Positions 28,031 to 34,230 of a stretch of DNA of 41,504 nt are shown piece after piece. Source of the stretch: CAYVTD01 sp964577665 (GTDB taxonomy: Bacteria; Bacteroidota; Ignavibacteria; Kapaibacteriales; UBA2268); the NCBI GenBank assembly GCA_964577665.1, contig CAZOBD010000016.1:1-41504 (forward strand). Direction: 5' to 3'. The notes beneath the pieces are model-generated. The model did not search any database and was not told the origin of the DNA. It worked only from the letters and a program-made list of their open reading frames with translations. Position 1 is the stretch's first letter. Each line of letters opens with the position of its first letter. A program made the position numbers and the translations under genes.

Positions 28031-28237
28031 ATGAATACATTTTCTGAAATACTTGATGCTGCTGAAAAATTAGAGCCAGAAGAACAGCAAAGACTCTCAT
28101 ATATTTTGTTTCAACGAAATATTGAAAACAATAGGGAAAGACTTTTATCGGATATTGCTCACGCAGGAAAAGAATTCAAGGAAAACAAGCTTAAACCTCA
28201 AACTGTAGATGAAATCATGAGAGATTTGGAATCGTGA
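28031..28237 (+). CDS. Putative antitoxin of a RelE-type pair
   Basis: This 68-residue acidic protein starts MNTFSEILDAAEKLEPEEQQ. I prefer ATG 28031 over 28028, since AGGAGG ends only 2 bp before the latter. The length, the helical acidic composition and the 4-bp overlap (GTGA) with the toxin gene support an antitoxin role. The DNA-binding family is not clear from sequence alone. It lies between RHS fragments 1 and 2. Confidence 0.7.
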   Translation: MNTFSEILDAAEKLEPEEQQRLSYILFQRNIENNRERLLSDIAHAGKEFKENKLKPQTVDEIMRDLES

Positions 28238-28533
28238 GCTATCTCTTATTAAAATCATCTTCTTTCGAGAAAGCTGCGAAAAAGCTGATAAAGAAGAAAC
28301 CCGAATATAAGCAGAACATAAGAGAATGCCTTGTTCAATTATCATCCGATCCATTCCATAATAGTTTAAAATTACACAAACTAAAAGGAAAACTGAATGA
28401 CAGTTGGTCTTGCTATGCCGGATATGATTTGCGATTGATTCTTAAATTCGTCGAATATAAAATTGAAGATTCAGATGAAGTTCAAAAGGCAATACTTTTA
28501 GAAACTATAGGCACTCATGATGAAGTATATTAA
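28234..28533 (+). CDS. RelE/YafQ-like toxin
   Basis: The 99-residue basic protein has the RelE/ParE-superfamily pattern: SSFEKAAKKLIKKKPEYKQN helix, DPFHNSLKLHKLKGKLNDSW, then the C-terminal strands CYAGYDLRLILKFVE and AILLETIGTHDEVY. The KLKG...W...Y.LR.IL block and the GTHDEVY end are typical of YafQ/RelE-type mRNA interferases. It starts with GTG overlapping the antitoxin stop. The reading frame is intact, so activity is possible. Confidence 0.82.
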   Translation: MSYLLLKSSSFEKAAKKLIKKKPEYKQNIRECLVQLSSDPFHNSLKLHKLKGKLNDSWSCYAGYDLRLILKFVEYKIEDSDEVQKAILLETIGTHDEVY

Positions 28534-28562
28534 GTATCAATATTTGTCTATTCTCCTTTTTG

Positions 28563-28917
28563 TGTCTGCCGTTTTGCCATTCGCAAGCCGGAGAAGCCCC
28601 TGCGGTATTTAAATTTGTCGGAAGAGAACTATGCGCTTGAAAATCCGCCGTATTTTTCGTATATTCCGAGGTTTACAAGGCAACTGCTTTTCAAACAATA
28701 TGAACTGAAAGACCACCTTGGGAATGTAAGAAGCGTGATAAGCGACTTGAAAATACCGACGGGACTGCCTGCGCCGCAGCCTGAGTTTGAGGCGAAGCTC
28801 CTGGCAAGTTACGACTACTTCCCCTTCGGGATGGAAATGCCGGGTTTCGGCAATGTGGCGGAAGACTACCGCTATGGCGCGGGCGGCATGGAGAAGCTCA
28901 TGATATATTTAAAATAA
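28563..28917 (+). pseudogene. RHS/YD-repeat core fragment 2
   Basis: Homology to fragment 1 begins abruptly at TTTTGCCATTCGCAAGCCGG. The frame encodes RFAIRKPEKPLRYLNLSEEN, RQLLFKQYELKDHLGNVRS, KLLASYDYFPFGMEMPGFG and YRYGAGGMEK, then stops within 5 codons (LMIYLK). It is a near-paralogue of fragment 1 and is again broken at GMEK. There is no start signal. It is followed by a VapBC pair. Confidence 0.8.
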
Positions 28918-29000
28918 ATTAAGTCTAAACCCGAGTTTAAAAATATAAATATATTTCTGCTTTTGAGAATAGTTTTGTAAATTTCTGGAAAAAGTTGGTT

Positions 29001-29225
29001 ATGAACGATATATCTTTAAAATACGAATTACTCGACAAATCATCGAAAAATTTGGTGTCGGAGTTAATGGACTTTTTGCTGAGTAGAGCGAAAAGCGCTG
29101 AGCAGAAAACTCATAAATCTTATAGAGATAGGATTCTCGACGTTTCGGTTTGGAGCGATGAGGATATGAAATTATTTAATGATAATCAGAAAAGGTACGG
29201 GCAATGGATGCCGAAAGAGTGGTAA
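29001..29225 (+). CDS. Putative VapB-type antitoxin
   Basis: This 74-residue protein starts MNDISLKYELLDKSSKNLVS and ends QWMPKEW. It is acidic in its second half and lies directly before a PIN-domain toxin with a 22-bp overlap. ATG at 29001 is used; a TTG at 28995 is possible. The helix-rich N-terminus resembles small DUF2281/VapB-like antitoxins. Assignment rests mostly on pairing. Confidence 0.7.
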   Translation: MNDISLKYELLDKSSKNLVSELMDFLLSRAKSAEQKTHKSYRDRILDVSVWSDEDMKLFNDNQKRYGQWMPKEW

Positions 29226-29605
29226 TCGATTCAACCGTTTTCATTGAATTTCTAAGGTTAAAGCAGAAAAAAGAAACAGCACTTTACAGAATAGCTGATG
29301 AAACGGAGAAATTCGTTAGTTCGGTTACGGTTTATGAGTTGTTCATCGGCGCAAGAACAGAGCAAAAGCGTAAAGATATTGAATTGCTAATAGGTGGCTT
29401 GCCGATACTAAGCTTCACTTATGAAACTGCAATTGTTGCCGCCGATATTTTTCATGAACTATACAAAGATAACAAATTAATAGAATTCCGAGACATATTC
29501 ATAGCTGCTGTCTGCCGAGTACACAATATTCCTGTTCTGACAAGCAACACAAAGCATTTTGAGCGGATTAACGGAATAATTGTCATTGATTCCAAATCAA
29601 TTTAG
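29204..29605 (+). CDS. vapC: VapC-type PIN-domain ribonuclease toxin
   Basis: This 133-residue PIN domain has the first acidic residue Asp9 (VVIDSTVFIEFL), a second acidic residue Glu45 (VTVYELFIGAR), a third Asp97 (EFRDIFIAAVCRVHNIP), and the final TSNTKHFERI region. These match the metal site of VapC endoribonucleases, and all appear intact. The start ATG lies inside the antitoxin gene, indicating coupling. RHS fragment 3 begins within a few bases of the stop. Confidence 0.87.
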   Translation: MDAERVVIDSTVFIEFLRLKQKKETALYRIADETEKFVSSVTVYELFIGARTEQKRKDIELLIGGLPILSFTYETAIVAADIFHELYKDNKLIEFRDIFIAAVCRVHNIPVLTSNTKHFERINGIIVIDSKSI

Positions 29606-29815
29606 ACCATTTAGGAAACTTAAGAAGCGTGATAAGCGATATTAAGAACCCGATGTTGCCGGGAGGCTTTGAGGCGAAGCTGCTGGCAAGCTACGACTAC
29701 TTCCCCTTCGGGATGGAGATGCCGGGTTTCGGCAATGTAGAGGAAGAGTACAGGTATGGCTTTAACGGCATGGAGAAGGGTAAGGAGATGAAGGGAAATA
29801 GCTATTTCAGATTCA
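29606..29815 (+). pseudogene. RHS/YD-repeat core fragment 3
   Basis: This begins directly after the vapC stop with DHLGNLRSVISDIKNP and continues KLLASYDYFPFGMEMPGFG and YRYGFNGMEKGKEMKGNSYF, then runs into the 3' end of the decayed hicA on the other strand. It is shorter at its left end than fragments 1 and 2 and about 15 codons longer past GMEK. It is a remnant with no start codon. Confidence 0.78.
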
Positions 29816-29824
29816 GTCATTATT

Positions 29825-30064
29825 CTAAAATAGCTTTTCAATCAAATCTTCTTTACTTATTTCAAAATGAATTGCAATGTCATTCAGAATCGAAGATAAA
29901 GTTCAGATTTTAATAGGATTATGAGCAGGAATAGTAATATGATGTTCCCCGTGTTGGATAGTTGTTAGCCGGATATGGCTACCGCTTTGTCTGCTAATAT
30001 TGTACCCAAGCATTAAGAGTTTCTTTGACAGTTGGTTTCCGCTAATATCTCTTGGAATTTTCAT
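29825..30064 (-). pseudogene. hicA: hicA-type toxin, broken by an in-frame TGA
   Basis: Reading the minus strand gives MKIPRDISGNQLSKKLLMLG, the catalytic-His segment SRQSGSHIRLTT, then GEHHITIPAHNPIKI. A TGA (29903-29905) stands where HicA proteins have Gly (KIGTL), and the frame continues TLSSILNDIAIHF and ISKEDLIEKLF to a TAG. The full frame would be 79 residues, the normal HicA length. One substitution (GGA to TGA) explains the loss. The truncated 54-residue product keeps the His but loses the last helix. Confidence 0.82.
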
Positions 30065-30271
30065 TACAGTGCAATAACTTCATCTCTGACAAAGTGCATT
30101 CTTACTATTTTAGGCATTTCGCTTGCTTCAAAATGGCAGGATACGGCATCCTTGATGTTCTCTTTTAATTCATCAACGCTATCAGCATCGGTGAATATGC
30201 TGAAAATCAAGCGCCCTTGCAGACCAGCCACCTTCAAGAGATTCTTCGACAAGAAATATTATTTCGCTCAT
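30064..30271 (-). pseudogene. hicB: hicB-type antitoxin, frameshifted
   Basis: The ATG at 30271 begins MSEIIFLVEESLEGGWSARA. After ALDF the frame is lost, and a +1 base in the T run (plus-strand A run near 30202-30207) must be removed to continue SIFTDADSVDELKENIKDAV and ending KIVRMHFVRDEVIAL. That joined protein is a typical short HicB-like antitoxin. Its stop overlaps the hicA start as TAATG, the usual hicBA coupling. Both genes of this pair are therefore broken. Confidence 0.8.
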
Positions 30272-30372
30272 ATATAATAATGAATTTTTAACAAACTAAT
30301 TTAATATACGAATTCCAAACTTATTAATTGTTAAAACTAAAAAATCCAATTCTTTCCGGAGCACAGTTTATT

Positions 30373-30471
30373 TAATTTTACAGGATTTTCGAGGGAGATG
30401 CGTTTTAAGAATTACGAACTGAAGGACCATTTGGGGAACGTAAGAGCAGTGATTAGCGATATAAAAATACC
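30373..30471 (+). pseudogene. RHS core fragment 4, fused to the pfk 3' copy
   Basis: The frame reads FTGFSREMRFKNYELKDHLG then NVRAVISDIKIP and breaks exactly where the duplicated pfk 3' end begins (30472). It has only the KDHLGNVR block. The junction marks the right inner border of the island. Confidence 0.75.
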
Positions 30472-30869
30472 GGATACTCAGGTAAGACAGTAGTAGGAGC
30501 AGAATGGGACGAAATAATTTACATGCCGACCAAAGAGGCTATTCTCCAGCGTTACGTCGATTTGAATGAAGTATCCCTCTACGAACAGATGGGCGTATGC
30601 TTCGGAAGGGACAATTCCGGCTACATACCGAAATTCACTATGCATCACGGACCTCTGCACAGATATTTGTAATATAAAACAACCATGATTCGGGAAAATC
30701 ACTCAAGATATGATTATTTTAGAGTTAATGTAAAAAAGAGTTTTTGAAGATAATTAAATTCCCAAATCGGAGTTTGGGAATGAGACGAGAAAAGTGTTGT
30801 CAATCTGAACTTGTTTCAGAATTTCATGAATGAGGAACACATCCCTTAATCACCTCTTGGGGAGGGGAT
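30472..30869 (+). pseudogene. Duplicated pfk 3' end, right copy
   Basis: The first 201 bp encode the same C-terminal 67 residues as pfk (GYSGKTVVGAEWDEIIYMPT to HGPLHRYL), with one amino-acid change, Met to Lys, after YSG. There is no start codon or upstream pfk sequence. The following 197 bp match the region downstream of the real pfk with many differences. It forms a direct repeat with 26861-27259, offset about 3611 bp. Confidence 0.9.
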
Positions 30870-31252
30870 ATTCCTAACTTGAGATGTTGAAACAAGTTCA
30901 GCATGAAAAAAAACGATTTTCTCTTGAGATTGCTTCATCGCTTCGCTCTTCGCAATGACGTAACAGCAGGAAGAAAAAGATGTCCAACATCCGGCAGATG
31001 CTGGACATCTGAAAATCAAAAATTGTCCCTTCTCAATAGGGGGAAATACAAATAATGTCATTACGCACTTGCTGCGGAATCTCTCGTAACGAATAAAACC
31101 TGTTTTCTAATAAAATTATCCTGCCTATAAACATTTCACAATAATCGATAATTTAACATTAAATTTACCGAAAGCAAACATTAACTTAAAACTTACTTGT
31201 TAAGTTGCGGAAAAATTTACTGCTATTTTTAAAAAATATAAGGAGATGTTCC
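30870..31252. other. Repeat-filled spacer before the phosphoesterase gene
   Basis: This stretch holds further repeat modules: a 'GAGATTGCTTC..CGCTTCGCTCTTCGCAATGACG' type unit, split by a base or two from its usual form, the 31-bp hairpin at 30979-31009, and CATTACGCACTTGCTGCGGA. The last 110 bp before the gene are AT-rich and should contain its promoter. No gene is supported. Confidence 0.6.
30979..31009. repeat. GATGTCCAACAT palindrome
   Basis: GATGTCCAACATC and GATGCTGGACATC form a long stem (one mismatch) around CGGCA. The same palindrome occurs at 37126-37156 and 37590-37620, always preceded by GGAAGAAAAA. It is a distinct module of the dispersed repeat family. Confidence 0.85.
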
Positions 31253-32626
31253 ATGAACAATTATTACAAAAAAAACTTGATTCTTTTATTAATTCTGGCA
31301 GCAGCCGCATCGCTTATTATCACATCCTGCTCGGAAGACGACGATAACGGAACCGATCCCACGGATGATTTTCCTAAAGCAAAGTTTGCAGTTATTGCCG
31401 ATCCGCATGTTTACGATCCTTCGTTAGGCACCGAGGGCGAAGCCTTCCAGACTTACATTGCCCATGACAGAAAGCTTATTGCCGAGAGCAACGCTATCTT
31501 TAACAAAACAGTAGATATGATAAAGCTGAAAGAACTTGATTTTGTTATTGTAGCCGGCGATCTTACAAAAGACGGCACAAAGACGAGTTCGCAGTTAGTA
31601 GCACAAGGCTTAGCTGAAATGGAAGCATCCGGAAAAAAAGTATTTGTATGTCCGGGAAACCACGATGTTGCAAATCCTTTAGCTCAAGGTTATAATGCCA
31701 GCGGAGCATATAATGTAGATGCCGTCTCGAGAGAAGATTTTAAGCAGATATTCGCCGACTTCGGTTTTAATGAAGCTTACGAGCAGGATGCCGCATCCCT
31801 CAGCTATATAGCCGAACCGGTCGAAGGCATTTGGGTGATGAGCCTTGACGTATGCAAATATGATGAAAATCCTCCGGCGGGACAGGGGCATTCGGTTACA
31901 GGCGGAAGAATTAAGCCGGAAACTCTGATATGGGTGGAGAGCAAGCTCGACGAAGCCAAAGCAAAAGGCAAGTTCGTTATCGGCTTTATGCACCACAATC
32001 TGCTGGAGCATTTCCCGAGCCAGAAAATGCTTTTTGATGAATATATAATCGACGATTTCCAGAATTTGAGTAGTATTTTCTCAAGCAAAGGCATGAAGCT
32101 TATTTTTACGGGACACCACCACGCCCATGACATCGCACTTTTTGAAAACAATACAGACGAAACATTTATTTTTGACCTGCAGACAGGCTCTACAGTTACA
32201 TGGACATGCCCTCTGCGTTTTTGCGAACTTACATCAGGCGAGAAGCTGATAATAACAACCGAGCTGATAAATGACGTAATATGGGATATAGGTTCTTTCA
32301 GCGATTTTCAGGCTTATGCTTATGATTATCTGTCAAACGGTCTCGGAAACGTTGTGATAGGGTATCTGATGATGGAGCCTTTCAGCTTAGATCAAGCTGA
32401 GGCAACACAGCTTTCTGCCGTTATAACGCCTGCTCTGATTGACTATTACCATGGCGACGAACCCGACCTTTACGATGCGGAAATGCAGGGAATGATAGCA
32501 ATGATAAAAGGAATGGGCGGCGAAGCCGCTATGCTTGCGGCGCTGATAGAAGCCAATTATGCAGATCCTACACCGGACATAAATGTAACCATAGATTTGA
32601 AAACAGGCAGTATTACAAAACGGTAA
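31253..32626 (+). CDS. Calcineurin-like metallophosphoesterase lipoprotein
   Basis: This 457-residue protein uses the ATG at about 31253, which has an AAGGAGATG ribosome site; a farther upstream TTG is unlikely. A signal peptide ends in the lipobox LIITSC, so it is a lipoprotein. The phosphoesterase motifs are FAVIADPHVYDP (metal site DxH), IVAGDLTKDG (GDLT), VCPGNHDV (GNHD) and FTGHHHAHDI (GHxH), in the right order. It hydrolyses an unknown phosphate ester in the periplasm or at the surface. A C-terminal region of about 130 residues is uncharacterised. A terminator follows. Confidence 0.9.
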   Translation: MNNYYKKNLILLLILAAAASLIITSCSEDDDNGTDPTDDFPKAKFAVIADPHVYDPSLGTEGEAFQTYIAHDRKLIAESNAIFNKTVDMIKLKELDFVIVAGDLTKDGTKTSSQLVAQGLAEMEASGKKVFVCPGNHDVANPLAQGYNASGAYNVDAVSREDFKQIFADFGFNEAYEQDAASLSYIAEPVEGIWVMSLDVCKYDENPPAGQGHSVTGGRIKPETLIWVESKLDEAKAKGKFVIGFMHHNLLEHFPSQKMLFDEYIIDDFQNLSSIFSSKGMKLIFTGHHHAHDIALFENNTDETFIFDLQTGSTVTWTCPLRFCELTSGEKLIITTELINDVIWDIGSFSDFQAYAYDYLSNGLGNVVIGYLMMEPFSLDQAEATQLSAVITPALIDYYHGDEPDLYDAEMQGMIAMIKGMGGEAAMLAALIEANYADPTPDINVTIDLKTGSITKR

Positions 32627-32654
32627 AATTCTTTTTAAGAACCCTCACCCCGAT

Positions 32655-32685
32655 GCCCTCTCCAAGCCGGAGGGGGCTTTTTTTT
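32655..32685 (+). terminator. Terminator of the phosphoesterase gene
   Basis: GCCCTCTCC and GGAGGGGGC form a G/C-rich stem (one G-T pair) around AAGCC, followed by nine T. It lies 29 bp past the stop codon. Confidence 0.85.
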
Positions 32686-32934
32686 CGTTCATTGCCTGGT
32701 TTTAAATATTTTTATAGTATTTTAAATTCAAAATTGACAATCTGTAATGAACATCGCCGGTTAAAATTATAATACAATAATAAGAATTTAATATCAAATT
32801 TAGAATTATCTGAACTGAGAATGCTTTTCCAAATACTGAAAAAAAAGCCTTGTAAAAGTTTCAGCGGATCAATTCAACGGTCAAGCAACAGGATCATTTC
32901 TCCGGTACATTATTTCTAATTAGATATAAATGAA
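32686..32934. other. AT-rich spacer between convergent genes
   Basis: This is gene-free and AT-rich, with no repeat module recognised and no clear hairpin. It may hold the 3' untranslated region of the minus-strand MFS gene. Confidence 0.5.
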
Positions 32935-34212
32935 TCACTTTCTGCCTCGAAGAATAAAAAATATAAAAGCTATTACAAACATTACTCCTGCATAGAATGC
33001 AAAGCCGTTTTGTATTTCTCCCTCGGGAATTGCTGCTCTGAAGAGCATGGGCGAGAAAAACTGCCCGAAATAGAAAGCCATTGTCAAAACACCGACAGCC
33101 CTTCCGCGAAATTCACCTGGAACGATGTTTATAAGCAGCACTTTAGTATTAGGCAGCACAAGACCGTTTCCGATGCCCGACAAAATTAATCCGGCTGTGA
33201 TAATCGTCATATTTTCCGACAATGAAAGCCCTGCATAACCGAATGACCATAGGAAAAATGCAAGTGAAAAAACCGGATAAAAGCTCATTTTACGGCGGAT
33301 ATACCTGTAAAAAAGGGATGTAACTGCCGAACATAGTATCCAGAGAGACATTAACAGACCGACATTTGTATTGCTGATTTCCGAGTTTTCTTTCAGCAGG
33401 AATGGAAGCTGAACGGGTATCATCAGAAAAAGAGCCATACCGATAAATGCAATTACATAAACCGATTTTGTGTTTTGGAATACTTCTTTTCTAAAAAGTC
33501 CTTTTTGGGAAGTGTTTTGTCCGGCAGACTTTTCTGTGTCAATATCAGTTTTTTGACTTCTCATTTCCAAACTCCGATTTGGGAATGTATTTTTCAAACG
33601 AAACTCCGTTTCACTTTGGTTTTCATCATATCCTTCTTTTTGCCTTGTTTCATAAAGGAAACCGATGATACCGGGCAGAATCATAAAAGCAAAAAGGTAA
33701 ATAAGAAAAGGATGCCGCCATTCAATGTCTGCCAGGGCGCCGCTTACCGCAAGGAATAAAACGCCGCCGAAGCTCATGAAAGCAGCTTGGGCGCCCATGA
33801 ATTTGTTCAGCCGGGTGCCTGAAAATAAATCTCCGATTATGGTAATATACCCCGCCATGATAAAAGCAACGGAAATACCGAGAAATGCCCTCCCTGCTAA
33901 TATCAGGTACAGATTGTCCAGAAAAAAACCGGAAACGCCGGAAATCCCGTAAAGGGCAGTTGCAAACACAAGGGGGATTTTTCTGCCACACTTGTCAAAA
34001 ATAATGCCTGCAAGCGGAGAAAACAAGGCGATGAAAAGCGAAGGTACCGTAAGCATTATCTTTACGAGGAACTCGGCGTTTTCAACTCCGGAAAAATACC
34101 TGCTCATTTCGGGCAGGGCAGGCGCTATGGATGCTCCCGCCATTACGGACATGGTGCTGCCCAGCAGGATAACGGCATTGCGAAGTGATTCTGATGTTTT
34201 AGTGTTTTTCAA
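32935..34212 (-). CDS. MFS transporter with repeat-derived central loop
   Basis: The 425-residue protein has 12 predicted membrane helices of the drug-proton antiporter (DHA1) type: MSVMAGASIAPALPEMS in TM1, and the GRKIPLVFATALYG loop 2-3 motif. The central cytoplasmic loop (about residues 190-255) is long, and part of it (FRLKNTFPNRSLEMRSQK) is encoded by an inverted copy of the dispersed repeat at 33559-33616. The start is TTG at 34212, with only a weak ribosome site. It lies 18 bp after feoB on the same strand, so it may share Fur control and could export a metal chelator, but the substrate is unknown. Confidence 0.85.
   Translation of the reverse strand: MKNTKTSESLRNAVILLGSTMSVMAGASIAPALPEMSRYFSGVENAEFLVKIMLTVPSLFIALFSPLAGIIFDKCGRKIPLVFATALYGISGVSGFFLDNLYLILAGRAFLGISVAFIMAGYITIIGDLFSGTRLNKFMGAQAAFMSFGGVLFLAVSGALADIEWRHPFLIYLFAFMILPGIIGFLYETRQKEGYDENQSETEFRLKNTFPNRSLEMRSQKTDIDTEKSAGQNTSQKGLFRKEVFQNTKSVYVIAFIGMALFLMIPVQLPFLLKENSEISNTNVGLLMSLWILCSAVTSLFYRYIRRKMSFYPVFSLAFFLWSFGYAGLSLSENMTIITAGLILSGIGNGLVLPNTKVLLINIVPGEFRGRAVGVLTMAFYFGQFFSPMLFRAAIPEGEIQNGFAFYAGVMFVIAFIFFILRGRK
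33559..33616 (-). repeat. Dispersed repeat embedded in the MFS gene
   Basis: On the minus strand, GTTTCGTTTGAAAAATACAT, TCCCAAATCGGAGTTTGG and AAATGAGAAG match the palindromic module found at 27130-27175, 30740-30785, 37260-37300 and 37724-37764. Here it is in frame within the loop between the two six-helix halves. This is a clear case of a spacer repeat that became coding. Confidence 0.8.
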
Positions 34213-34230
34213 GCCTAATCTTAATTTTTT

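Noticed and set aside
29903..29905. In-frame TGA in hicA as a possible recoded Gly or selenocysteine codon
   Set aside because: TGA ends many genes here (dsrM, gldA, relE antitoxin), so it is a stop; the position is a conserved Gly one substitution away, and the partner hicB is also broken, so decay is simpler.
30478..30702. Minus-strand frame of 74 codons, also seen at 26867-27091
   Set aside because: It is the antisense of the pfk C-terminal coding sequence; its conservation follows from the duplication.
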